Origin: Hyphomicrobiales bacterium
Lineage (GTDB): Bacteria > Pseudomonadota > Alphaproteobacteria > Rhizobiales > Beijerinckiaceae
Direction: 5' to 3'
NCBI GenBank assembly: GCA_015655535.1
Contig: JAATEW010000167.1
Coordinates: 1 to 10,858 of the forward strand
Length of the DNA stretch: 10,858 nucleotides
In this document: positions 1 to 6,180 of the stretch, piece after piece
Position numbering within the stretch: the stretch's first letter is position 1
Layout of the letters: every line of letters begins with the position of its first letter
Translations under genes and position numbers: made by a program
The notes under the pieces: generated by a model
What the model was told of the DNA's origin: nothing
What the model saw: only the letters and a program-made list of their open reading frames with translations
Database searches by the model: none

Positions 1-628
1 CGTCGATACGCAGCGCTTCGCGGCGCAGCCTTTCGACTGCGGCGACGGCATTTTCAAGATCGTCTTTGCCGGCCGCCTCGATGCCTTCAAAGACCCGCCC
101 TTGATGTTTACGGTCCTGCGCGACCTTCACGCGCGCCTCGATGGACGGCTTGCCTTTCATTATGTCGGCCCAACCGATCCGCACCGTTACGCAGAGTTCG
201 CGGCGATCGAACCTTTCACCGTGCGGCATGGCTCGCGTACATCGGAAGAAGTCGCGGCAATCATGGCGCAATGCCATGCCGGCATTCTCACATCCTATTT
301 CGAAGGCATGCCCTGTTATCTTCTGGAGTGCCTGTCGTCCGGGCGTCCGGTAGCGGCGATCCGCCTGCCGCAATATGAGCCCTTGATCATCGAGGGGATC
401 AGCGGAAGCCTTGTTGATCGCAGCGATCCGGCCGATGCCTGCGAAAGCGCATTGGTCGACGCTTTCGCCACGCTCTGGGACAAAATACGCGCCGGAACAT
501 TGGAGCCGGAGCGCATTCATGCCTGCATCGAGCCTTATTCCATCGAAAATCAAATGACGCGGCTTTTCGCCTGCCATCGTGCCTTGCAGCACGAGCGGAT
601 CAGGGTCGCGTCAGCACCTCTTCGATGA
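1..628 (+). CDS. GT4-type glycosyltransferase, C-terminal part (5' end outside window)
   Basis: The reading frame is open from base 2 to the TGA at 626-628, so only the last 208 codons are present. Seen: an IVFAGRLDAFKDP stretch near residues 20-32 of the visible part, which matches the start of the nucleotide-sugar-binding Rossmann domain of GT-B enzymes (the usual GR..xxK pattern), and the E-x7-E signature EGMPCYLLE followed by SGRPVAA, where the two glutamates bracket the donor sugar-nucleotide site. This is the Glycos_transf_1 domain of family GT4. Role inferred: transfer of a sugar from a nucleotide donor to a lipid-linked or polysaccharide acceptor at the cytoplasmic face. The donor and acceptor cannot be read. 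Its last 29 bases overlap the end of the opposite-strand glycosyltransferase gene, which suggests a polysaccharide locus continuing to the left. The family is secure; the specific function is unknown. Confidence 0.88.
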   Translation, partial: VDTQRFAAQPFDCGDGIFKIVFAGRLDAFKDPPLMFTVLRDLHARLDGRLAFHYVGPTDPHRYAEFAAIEPFTVRHGSRTSEEVAAIMAQCHAGILTSYFEGMPCYLLECLSSGRPVAAIRLPQYEPLIIEGISGSLVDRSDPADACESALVDAFATLWDKIRAGTLEPERIHACIEPYSIENQMTRLFACHRALQHERIRVASAPLR

Positions 629-1679
629 GCGCTTCATAAGCGGCCAGTGCCTTGTCGAGCGAAAAGCTTTTGGCCCGCTCGATCCGGGGGCGCGGGTCGC
701 TTGGATCGTCAAGAGCTGCGTCGAGAGCCACCGCCAGCGCCTTTTCGTCGCCCGCCGGCACGAGCCAGCCGTAGCGGCCGCGATCCAGAATCTCGCGCGG
801 CCCATCACAATTGGTTGAAACCACGCTGAGGCCATTGGCCAAAGCTTCGACGACCACAAGGCCGAAGGCTTCGCTGTCGGACGACAGGACAAAGCAGCGG
901 GCGTGCGCGTAGATCTCCCAGGGTTCGGCAATATAGCCGAGCAATTTGACGCGATCGGCGACATGCTGGCGGTTGATTTCAGCCTCGATGGCGGGCCGTT
1001 CCGGGCCGTCGCCAAGGATCAAAAGTTCGGCATCGGTCCGGTTCATGCGGGCAAAGGCCCGGATGAGAAGCGGCAGGTTCTTATAGGACACCATGCGGCC
1101 GCTCGCCAAAAGGACCGGCGGTCGCGACAAAAGTTCACGCGCGGTCGAGGCCGGCGGCAAAGGACCCGTCAGCACCGGATTGTAAATCATGACCGTACGG
1201 CCGGGCACCGAGGCGAAATGGAAAATGAGATAGGTCTTCAATCCCGCCGAGACGCAGACCGTGCGCGCGGCGAGCCATGTCAGAAATGGCGTCAGAGCAT
1301 AGGAGACGCGGCTTAAAAACTGCGGTTCGCTGACCCAATAGCCATGATAGGAGAGGATGGCGCGTCCGAGCCGGCCGGTCAAAAGCGCGGCCAGCACATG
1401 TTTCAGATTGGAAATGCTGAGGGCCGAGAGCGTGACATCCGGCTTTTCCCTGCGCAGAAGCCTGGCCAAGCCCGTCACGGCCCTTGCATGATTGCGGCCT
1501 AGGACAAAAAGCCGGACGTCCGGCGACAGATAGGGCCTGTTCTCCTCAGCCTCGAAGTCGACGGCGAACAATACCTCGTGACCGCGCGCGGCCATGCCGC
1601 TTGCCAAAGCGGCAAAAACCCGCTCGGCGCCGCCACCTGCCAGGGCATGCGTATAGAACAGGAGTTTTCTTGGCGTCAT
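600..1679 (-). CDS. GT4 family glycosyltransferase
   Basis: A 359-residue protein, typical length for GT4. Seen: N-terminal acceptor domain beginning LLFYTHALAGGGAERV (GGGAER at residues 15-20 is the hallmark glycine loop of GT4 enzymes), then the donor domain with SGRMVSYKN at 193-201 (R and K contact the phosphates), LGDGPE at 222-227, and the E-x7-E motif with E270 and E278 in SEAFGLVVVEALANG, followed by CDGPREIL. No membrane segment or signal peptide, so it is cytoplasmic or peripheral. Start choice: ATG at 1679 is preceded by AGAGGGG six bases upstream and begins right at the family's conserved N-terminus; the in-frame ATG at 1733 would add 18 charged residues without family character. 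Inferred role: hexose or amino-sugar addition in exopolysaccharide or lipopolysaccharide assembly. It runs divergently from the secreted-protein operon at 1751 and converges on the partial GT4 gene to the left. Confidence 0.93.
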   Translation of the reverse strand: MTPRKLLFYTHALAGGGAERVFAALASGMAARGHEVLFAVDFEAEENRPYLSPDVRLFVLGRNHARAVTGLARLLRREKPDVTLSALSISNLKHVLAALLTGRLGRAILSYHGYWVSEPQFLSRVSYALTPFLTWLAARTVCVSAGLKTYLIFHFASVPGRTVMIYNPVLTGPLPPASTARELLSRPPVLLASGRMVSYKNLPLLIRAFARMNRTDAELLILGDGPERPAIEAEINRQHVADRVKLLGYIAEPWEIYAHARCFVLSSDSEAFGLVVVEALANGLSVVSTNCDGPREILDRGRYGWLVPAGDEKALAVALDAALDDPSDPRPRIERAKSFSLDKALAAYEALIEEVLTRP

Positions 1680-1750
1680 GGATGACCCCTCTTGACGCTT
1701 CCGCCTGTCCGAAGCATCGTCGGGCCGACCCATCAGCAGGACATTGATGA

Positions 1751-2224
1751 ATGCAAGTTTTATGTGACCGAGTGAAGCGCTTTTCGATAGTGAGCTTCGC
1801 CGCTCTCCTCACAGTGAATGCGATCGGCCTTGGAGCGCTTCAGGCTCGGCCGCTGACACCGGCGGAAGCACGCCGCTATTCCTATGGTGCGAACCTGCCT
1901 GATTGCGGCGATCCGAGCGTCGTCTCGCGTATCCAATCGACATTCGGTCAGGCCGAGGACGAATATTGGCATTCCGGACTTTCGATCCTTGGTTTCGATA
2001 AGATCGACGAAATCGGCTACCGCACCAACGGCGTGGATTATATTCCACGGCGCTATTGCGTGGCCCAGGCCGTCATGAACGACCAGAAACTGCGCACCGT
2101 ATCCTACTCGATCGGACAGGATCTCGGTATTATCGGCTGGTTCGGCTTTGGTGTCGAATGGTGCGTCGCCGGTCTCGACCGCGAAAAAGCCTATGCGCCG
2201 AATTGCAAAATGGCGCGGCCCTGA
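1751..2224 (+). CDS. secreted four-cysteine protein of unknown function
   Basis: 157 residues, function not recognised. Seen: a basic N-terminus (VKR) followed by a hydrophobic core (residues 11-30) and a plausible cleavage after LQA near residue 32, so export through Sec is likely. The mature part of about 125 residues has four cysteines (C52, C103, C138, C152), enough for two periplasmic disulfides, and many aromatic residues (RRYSYG, EYWHSG, GWFGFGVEWC). The motifs IPRRYCVAQA and GVEWCVAGLD look like conserved blocks of a Hyphomicrobiales family, but that is from memory and unverified. AGGA at 1738-1741 lies 9 bases before the ATG; a GTG at 1772 giving MKRFSIV is an equally reasonable start. 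The RNase T2 gene begins 16 bases after the stop, so the two are probably cotranscribed and both products go to the periplasm. Confidence 0.8.
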   Translation: MQVLCDRVKRFSIVSFAALLTVNAIGLGALQARPLTPAEARRYSYGANLPDCGDPSVVSRIQSTFGQAEDEYWHSGLSILGFDKIDEIGYRTNGVDYIPRRYCVAQAVMNDQKLRTVSYSIGQDLGIIGWFGFGVEWCVAGLDREKAYAPNCKMARP

Positions 2225-2240
2225 CCGATCGGAGCTTGGA

Positions 2241-3050
2241 ATGCGTTCTGCCGGTTGCCGACGATCCCTTGCCGCCGTGGCGGGGCTCGTTCTTGCTTTT
2301 GGAGCGTCGGTTTGCCTCAATGACGCGGCGTTGAGCGCCGGGGACGCAGATTGCATCCTCGATCATTGCGCCGATCAGGCGCCCGGCAAAGAGTCCAAGA
2401 CGGTATCGCCGCAAAATGCCGGCACTGAGCCCGCGCAAGAGGTCAGCGAACGGGATTCGGCGCAGCCGCGCGGTCCGAGCCGGCCCGGCAGTTTCGACTT
2501 CTATGTGTTGTCGCTCTCCTGGTCGCCTGGCTTTTGCGCGACGAACACCGGGCGAAGCTATGCGCAATGCGAGACCGGCGCCAATCTCGGCTTCGTCGTG
2601 CATGGGCTTTGGCCGCAATATGAGCATGGATTTCCGTCGGATTGCCGCGCGGCGCAATTTCCCTCGCGGATCGCGGTCGAATCCGCGCATGGCCTTTATC
2701 CGGACGACGGATTGGCCCGCTACGAATGGCGAAGGCACGGAACCTGTTCGGGCAAAAGCCCGACCGATTATTTCGCCGACGTGCGCCGTGCCCGCGAGGC
2801 CGTCACGATCCCGCCCGCGTTCCAAACCGCTGGCCAACAGCAGTCCTGGGTGCCGGTCGACATCGAGCGGGCCTTCATCGCGGCCAATCCGCGCCTGAAG
2901 CCCGGCATGCTGGCGGTCGCCTGCCGGCGCGGCACGCTGGAAGAAGTGCGGATCTGCTTTTCCAAGGATCTGCGCGAGTTCCAGGTCTGCCCGGAAGTCG
3001 TGAGCCATGACTGCCACGGATCGAATATATCCGTCCCGCCGATGAGATAG
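2241..3050 (+). CDS. RNase T2 family ribonuclease, exported
   Basis: 269 residues. RNase T2 enzymes cut single-stranded RNA through a 2',3'-cyclic phosphate and act in the periplasm or outside the cell. Seen: signal peptide (RRSLAAVAGLVLAFGASVC, residues 7-25), a Ser/Pro/Gln-rich linker to about residue 82 that contains a CILDHC cysteine pair (C38, C43), then the catalytic domain. Both family active-site blocks are intact: FVVHGLWPQ with H121 (CAS I) and YEWRRHGTC with E162 and H166 (CAS II). Several further cysteines (C99, C110, C135, C169, C228, C239, C250, C258) fit the disulfide-rich fold. Start: ATG at 2241 has GGAG six bases upstream and sits at the signal peptide; the upstream ATG at 2148 would overlap the preceding gene by 77 bases. 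It follows the four-cysteine protein gene by 16 bases and precedes rlmJ by 60. Likely roles are RNA scavenging for phosphate or nucleosides. Confidence 0.95.
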   Translation: MRSAGCRRSLAAVAGLVLAFGASVCLNDAALSAGDADCILDHCADQAPGKESKTVSPQNAGTEPAQEVSERDSAQPRGPSRPGSFDFYVLSLSWSPGFCATNTGRSYAQCETGANLGFVVHGLWPQYEHGFPSDCRAAQFPSRIAVESAHGLYPDDGLARYEWRRHGTCSGKSPTDYFADVRRAREAVTIPPAFQTAGQQQSWVPVDIERAFIAANPRLKPGMLAVACRRGTLEEVRICFSKDLREFQVCPEVVSHDCHGSNISVPPMR

Positions 3051-3110
3051 AGCGCGGGCCGGACTGCCGCTCAAGATGGAGCCGGCCATCATGCTCTTGA
3101 TACCGTCACG
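3051..3110. other. spacer between RNase T2 and rlmJ
   Basis: 60 bases with an inverted GGCCGG/CCGGCC pair separated by about 20 bases, but no T run. It probably does not separate the two genes into distinct transcripts. Confidence 0.3.
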
Positions 3111-3965
3111 ATGAACTATCGGCACGAGTTTCACGCCGGCAACTTCGCCGACGTTTTCAAACATATCGTTCTGACCCGCATCCTGCTTCATCTCCTGAAG
3201 AAGGAGACGGCGTTTCGGTATATTGATACCCATGCGGGCAGTGGCTTTTACGATCTCTTCGGTGAAGAAGCGGAGAAGACCGCGGAATGGCGCGCCGGCC
3301 TTGGCAAGCTGATAGATCATGATGCGCCAGTTGCCGCGCGGAACCTCATCGAGCCCTATCTGCGATTGACGGCGCCAGCGGCCGATGAGGCCGCGACTCC
3401 GCGACGCCTCTATCCGGGCTCGCCGGCGATCGCAGCGGCGCTGTTGCGTCCGCAGGACCGGATGATCTGCTGCGAATTGCATCCAAAAGCCGCACAAGAC
3501 CTGCAAAGCCACCTTGGCCGTGACCGGCGCGTCAAAATCATCGAGATCGACGGATTCACGGGCCTGAATGCTTTCGTGCCGCCGGTCGAACGGCGTGGTG
3601 TGGTTTTGATCGATCCGGCCTTCGAGGCGAGAGACGATCTCGATCGCAGCCTCAATGTGCTCGAATCCGCGTGGCGGAAATGGAGCACCGGAATTTTTCT
3701 TCTCTGGTATCCGATCAAGGATCAACGGGAGGTCGAATTGTCGCTGAAACGGCTCAGCGCAGGCAAGATCAAACGTATTTTGCGGCTTGAATTGCAGATC
3801 GCCGAGCCGACGCCGGTCGGGCCTTTGGCTGCGAATGGGCTCTTGATCGTCAATCCGCCCTTTCCGCTCGAAGGCGAGAGCGAAATCATCTTGCCTTTTC
3901 TCAGCCAGGCGATGGGTGAAGACGCCTTCGCGCGTCATCGCATCGAATGGCTGGCCGGTGAATGA
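3111..3965 (+). CDS. rlmJ: 23S rRNA (adenine(2030)-N6)-methyltransferase RlmJ
   Basis: 284 residues, the normal size for RlmJ (YhiR), a SAM-dependent enzyme that methylates N6 of A2030 in naked 23S rRNA. Seen: the diagnostic N-terminus YRHEFHAGNFADVFKH (residues 3-18), the SAM-binding motif I block YIDTHAGSGFYDL (37-49), the LYPGSPAIAAALLR block (100-113), CELHP (121-125), and WYP..DQRE after the active-site strand. The catalytic motif, DPPY in E. coli, reads DPAF here (D168-P169-A170-F171): the second proline is alanine, encoded by GCC. The rest of the protein is well conserved, so I infer an active enzyme, with this substitution as a caveat. The N-terminus and size fix the ATG at 3111, although the ribosome site is weak. 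It is third in the 1751-3965 set; its TGA shares bases with an ATG of the reading frame that runs through the cold-shock leader. Confidence 0.95.
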   Translation: MNYRHEFHAGNFADVFKHIVLTRILLHLLKKETAFRYIDTHAGSGFYDLFGEEAEKTAEWRAGLGKLIDHDAPVAARNLIEPYLRLTAPAADEAATPRRLYPGSPAIAAALLRPQDRMICCELHPKAAQDLQSHLGRDRRVKIIEIDGFTGLNAFVPPVERRGVVLIDPAFEARDDLDRSLNVLESAWRKWSTGIFLLWYPIKDQREVELSLKRLSAGKIKRILRLELQIAEPTPVGPLAANGLLIVNPPFPLEGESEIILPFLSQAMGEDAFARHRIEWLAGE

Positions 3966-4159
3966 CAAGGTCCGGAAAAGACCGATCTTCAATCTCTGCC
4001 ATTGGAGCTTGTCAAAGTGCGACTCTGCCCCAGTTTGTCCAAAGCGCTCAGTTAATCATGAATCCTCTTCGAGCTGAGCGCCGCGGGTCTGTCCGCCTCC
4101 GACTAACGTTACCGGAGCCATCAGATTTCGCGGAAATGGAAATTGTAGGGACGACTTGG
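3966..4159 (+). promoter_or_regulatory. leader region of the cold-shock gene with inverted repeat
   Basis: About 194 bases between rlmJ and the cold-shock start, lower in GC than the flanking genes. GCGCTCAG at 4044-4051 is matched perfectly by CTGAGCGC at 4074-4081; two further pairs (one G-T, one T-A) extend the stem to ten, closing an 18-base loop. A second small stem GCGG/CCGC follows at 4083-4096. Long structured leaders that respond to temperature are established for enterobacterial cspA; that the same applies here is inference. I could not place a convincing promoter. Confidence 0.4.
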
Positions 4160-4372
4160 ATGCCGCAGCAGGGTGTAGTGAAGTTTTTCAACGCCGACAA
4201 AGGCTATGGGTTCATCAAGCCGGATGATGGCGGAAGAGACATTTTCGTCCATATCACGGCCGTCGAACAGGCTGGATTGCGCTCCTTGAACGAAGGTCAG
4301 CGCATCACCTTCGAGATCGAGCCCGATAAAAAGGGAAAAGGCCCGAAGGCCGTCGATCTCAAAGCGGACTGA
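4160..4372 (+). CDS. cold-shock domain protein (CspA family)
   Basis: 70 residues, the usual length of a single cold-shock domain protein. Such proteins bind single-stranded RNA and DNA, melt secondary structure and help translation in cold or stress. Seen: GVVKFFNADKGYGFIKPDDGG at residues 5-25 with the RNP1 motif KGYGFI, and RNP2 DIFVHI at 27-32 followed by TAVEQAG; the end FEIEPDKKGKGPKAVDL is the standard last strands. Start: ATG at 4160 gives the canonical N-terminus and has AGGG about nine bases upstream. ATG at 4136 would add eight residues, and the frame is open back to 3962, where an ATG overlaps the rlmJ stop; these longer forms lack family support. The roughly 190-base leader suggests post-transcriptional control. 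A CGGCGG/CCGCCG hairpin follows the stop at 4379-4393 without a T run. Confidence 0.95.
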   Translation: MPQQGVVKFFNADKGYGFIKPDDGGRDIFVHITAVEQAGLRSLNEGQRITFEIEPDKKGKGPKAVDLKAD

Positions 4373-4474
4373 GGATCGCGGCGGCTGCCGCCGGTTACAG
4401 AGACTCCTCAGTGAATCGAATCTTCGTTATCATGGCGATGTCTTTGCCCCGTTCTCCCGGACAATTCGTCGCTC

Positions 4475-5074
4475 ATGATGATTCTGCGTTCTTCTCCGCC
4501 GTCGCCCTTCGGACGGAAAGTCAAAATTGCCGCCGCCCTCCTCGGATTGAAAGATCAGATCGAGATCGTTTTCGCCGACACGAATGATCCGGCGGATTCG
4601 ATCCGCACGCAAAATCCGCTCGGCAAGATCCCGGCGCTGATCCTGGAGGATGGCCGCATCTTCTTCGACAGCCGGGTCATTCTCGAATATCTCGACCATC
4701 GCGCCGGCGGCAACCGCCTTGTTCCGGCTGAGCCCGACGCGCGTTTCGCGGTTTTGACGCAGGCCGCGCAAGCCGACGGCCTGACCGATGCGGCGCTCCT
4801 GCTCGTTTATGAGAACCGCTTCCGCGAACCGCAGAAACAAGAGCCGGCCTGGATTACCCATCAGGCCGAGAAGGTCGCCCGCGCGCTTGCCTGTTTCGAA
4901 GCCGCGCCGCCGAAGGGTGATCGCGACATCAGCCATATCGGCCTTGCCTGCGCGCTCGGCTATCTCGATCTCAGGTTTGACGGCAAATGGCGCGCCGAGC
5001 ATCCGAAGCTCGTCGCCTGGCTCGATGCTTTTGCGGCCGATGTTCCGGCCTTCGAGGCGACGCGTGCCGCATAG
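4475..5074 (+). CDS. glutathione S-transferase family protein (YibF-like)
   Basis: 199 residues, standard for a cytosolic GST. Seen: the N-terminal thioredoxin-like half starts MILRSSPPSPFGRKVKIAA (residues 2-20), the SPF.RKV form typical of the YibF-like bacterial subgroup, with no cysteine in the active-site loop, so a serine (S10 or a neighbour) would be the catalytic candidate. The cis-proline block GKIPALILEDG (P53) and the glutathione-gripping FDSRVILEYLD (D65-S66) are intact. The all-helical C-terminal half follows, with the folding D in HIGLACALGYLDLRF near residues 154-168. Inferred role: glutathione-dependent detoxification or reductase activity; substrate unknown. The start is one of two adjacent ATGs (4475, 4478) with no clear ribosome site. 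It stands alone between the cold-shock gene and a convergent outer-membrane protein gene, with hairpins beyond its stop. Confidence 0.93.
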   Translation: MMILRSSPPSPFGRKVKIAAALLGLKDQIEIVFADTNDPADSIRTQNPLGKIPALILEDGRIFFDSRVILEYLDHRAGGNRLVPAEPDARFAVLTQAAQADGLTDAALLLVYENRFREPQKQEPAWITHQAEKVARALACFEAAPPKGDRDISHIGLACALGYLDLRFDGKWRAEHPKLVAWLDAFAADVPAFEATRAA

Positions 5075-5092
5075 ACTTGAAGGCGCGGCGAT

Positions 5093-5108
5093 AGCCGCTT
5101 TAGCGGCT
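5093..5108. terminator. short hairpin after the GST gene
   Basis: AGCCGC (5093-5098) pairs with GCGGCT (5103-5108) around a TTTA loop, 18 bases beyond the GST stop. The base run after it on the + strand is A rather than T, so it is not a classical intrinsic terminator in that direction. It may only cooperate with the larger palindrome that follows. Confidence 0.35.
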
Positions 5109-5118
5109 CAAAAACCTT

Positions 5119-5157
5119 CATCCTGAGGCGCGAGCAAAGCTCGCGTCTCGAAGGATC
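5119..5157. repeat. palindromic intergenic element, probable dispersed repeat
   Basis: ATCCT (5120-5124) pairs with AGGAT (5152-5156), and the inner arms 5125-5135 and 5139-5149 pair almost completely (one G-T) around an AAA loop, with a two-base bulge at 5150-5151. The outer parts CATCCTGAGG and CGTCTCGAAGGAT match, from memory, the ends of a short palindrome scattered between genes in Bradyrhizobium and related genomes. It lies between convergent genes. Read on the minus strand the hairpin is followed after five bases by TTTTT (5114-5110), so it may terminate the outer-membrane protein transcript. Only one copy is present in the window. Confidence 0.65.
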
Positions 5158-5175
5158 GACTGCGGGCTCTCCATC

Positions 5176-5850
5176 CTAGAAATGATAGTTGATGCCCGCG
5201 CGCACGGTCGAGAAATTGACGCCGGAATTGATCGAATTCCAAGTGCCGCCGAAATAAGTGTTCGGTCCGAGCGACGTGAAGAGATATTCGGCTTTGACCG
5301 ACACGCGTGGCGTAATCGAATATTCGATGCCGGCACCCACCGCGTAGCCGTTCATATAATGCGATTGATTGATGATGAGGCCGGGGCCTGTGAGGAAGTT
5401 CGTGAGATTGCCGCTGACCGAGGCGCCGGCCCAGCCGCCGGTCGCATAGACCAAAGCGCGATCGAAAGAATAGCCGAGGCGCGCCCGGACCGTGTTCGTC
5501 TCGTTGACGGTGCCCTGGGCGTTGATCGCGGGGAAAGGCGAGGCGCTGCCGTTGATGTCGGCCCAATCGATATCGGCTTCGACGCCGACGACGAGCGGTC
5601 CGCCTTGGAAATTATAGCCGACCGTACCGCCGACCATTCCGCCGCCCGAACTGCCGAAGAAGGAACTGCCGCCATTGGTGAAGCCGCCGAAGGAAAGGCC
5701 GCCATTGATACCGGCATAGAGGCCGGTCCAGGTGAAGATCGGCGCCGGATAAAAGGGCGGTGCCTGGTCCCGCATGGGCAGGTCGGCCGCGAATGCGGAA
5801 GCTGTGAAAAGCGACAGGGCAATGCCGGTGATCGGCGCGATCCGTTTCAT
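5176..5850 (-). CDS. outer-membrane beta-barrel protein (Omp25/31-like porin family)
   Basis: 224 residues. Seen: a clean signal peptide MKRIAPITGIALSLFTASAFA with cleavage after AFA (residue 21), then ADLPM, a proline-rich neck, and FTWTGLYAGINGGLSFGG (38-55), the usual entry of the Hyphomicrobiales Omp25/Omp31 barrels. Alternating hydrophobic strands and Gly/Asn/Ser loops follow (MVGGTVGYNFQ, LVVGVEADIDWADI, TVRARLGYSFDRALVYATGGWAGA, YAVGAGIEYSITPRVSVKAEYLF), and the protein ends VRAGINYHF, whose terminal phenylalanine is the outer-membrane assembly signal. Eight strands would fit the size. Known relatives are abundant surface proteins that stabilise the envelope; some bind haem. The exact role here is unknown. 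The ATG is fixed by GGAAGGAG seven bases upstream. A probable promoter lies at 6006-6034, giving a leader of about 150 bases. Confidence 0.93.
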   Translation of the reverse strand: MKRIAPITGIALSLFTASAFAADLPMRDQAPPFYPAPIFTWTGLYAGINGGLSFGGFTNGGSSFFGSSGGGMVGGTVGYNFQGGPLVVGVEADIDWADINGSASPFPAINAQGTVNETNTVRARLGYSFDRALVYATGGWAGASVSGNLTNFLTGPGLIINQSHYMNGYAVGAGIEYSITPRVSVKAEYLFTSLGPNTYFGGTWNSINSGVNFSTVRAGINYHF

Positions 5851-5867
5851 GTTAAATCTCCTTCCGG

Positions 5868-5926
5868 GCGGGTCGTGCGCCAGCTTCGATCCGTGCGTTT
5901 TTGGGGGCCCTGCCGGCCAGACCCGC
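5868..5926 (-). promoter_or_regulatory. possible RNA structure in the barrel-gene leader
   Basis: GCGGGTC (5868-5874) and GACCCGC (5920-5926) form a perfect seven-base inverted repeat. In the predicted leader one arm lies directly before the ribosome site (GGAAGGAG, 5865-5858). The GC-rich segment between them contains a further GGGGGCCC/GGCC tract. Pairing could affect ribosome access; this is inference. Confidence 0.3.
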
Positions 5927-5970
5927 GTGGCAAGTGCCTTCCGGAGAAATGGTTTACCCTGATGCGGTTA

Positions 5971-6160
5971 TCTAAAAGTGAAATAATAATATTACCAAAG
6001 TTTTTATTATAGCGATGTGCGGTTCTTTAACCAAAAAATTTAACTATAATAGATATGTATTTTCAGATCATCTCTAATAAGCGAAATAAAACTGATTTAT
6101 ACTTTCATATCCGGCGGGTTTTATTTAAATAGTTGCGTGTTTAGGTTGGTTAATCAGATG
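5971..6160. promoter_or_regulatory. AT-rich divergent control region
   Basis: The gap 5851-6249 separates the barrel gene from the SDR gene. Its middle 190 bases hold about 52 G or C by my count, near 27 percent, in otherwise GC-rich DNA. It has runs such as ATAATAA (5983-5989) and its inverted copy TTATTAT (6004-6010), and TATAAT on both strands (6006-6011 minus, 6045-6050 plus). Such AT-rich promoter islands often bind nucleoid proteins; that is inference here. No convincing -35 accompanies the plus-strand TATAAT. Confidence 0.55.
6006..6034 (-). promoter_or_regulatory. candidate sigma-70 promoter for the outer-membrane protein gene
   Basis: On the minus strand TTGGTT (6034-6029) and a perfect TATAAT (6011-6006) are 17 bases apart. 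Transcription would start near 6000, leaving about 150 bases of leader before the ATG at 5850. The -10 is strong and the spacing ideal, but the -35 matches only three consensus bases. Confidence 0.45.
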
Positions 6161-6180
6161 CGTTGGTCTCGCCCGGCGAT

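Noticed and set aside
2130..3992. 620-codon minus-strand open frame across RNase T2 and rlmJ
   Set aside because: It is antisense to two genes with intact catalytic motifs, its translation is arginine-rich without recognisable domains, and it has no ribosome site of note. Long antisense frames are common in GC-rich DNA.
4379..4393. CGGCGG/CCGCCG hairpin after the cold-shock gene as a terminator
   Set aside because: Stem is stable but the loop is three bases and no T run follows, so I cannot call an intrinsic terminator.
5182..6012. 276-codon plus-strand open frame opposite the barrel gene
   Set aside because: Its sequence is the mirror of a clear signal-peptide beta-barrel protein; no domain and no ribosome site.
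6045..6050. Plus-strand TATAAT as the SDR promoter
   Set aside because: The hexamer is perfect, but no acceptable -35 lies 15-19 bases upstream, and AT-rich DNA yields such matches by chance.
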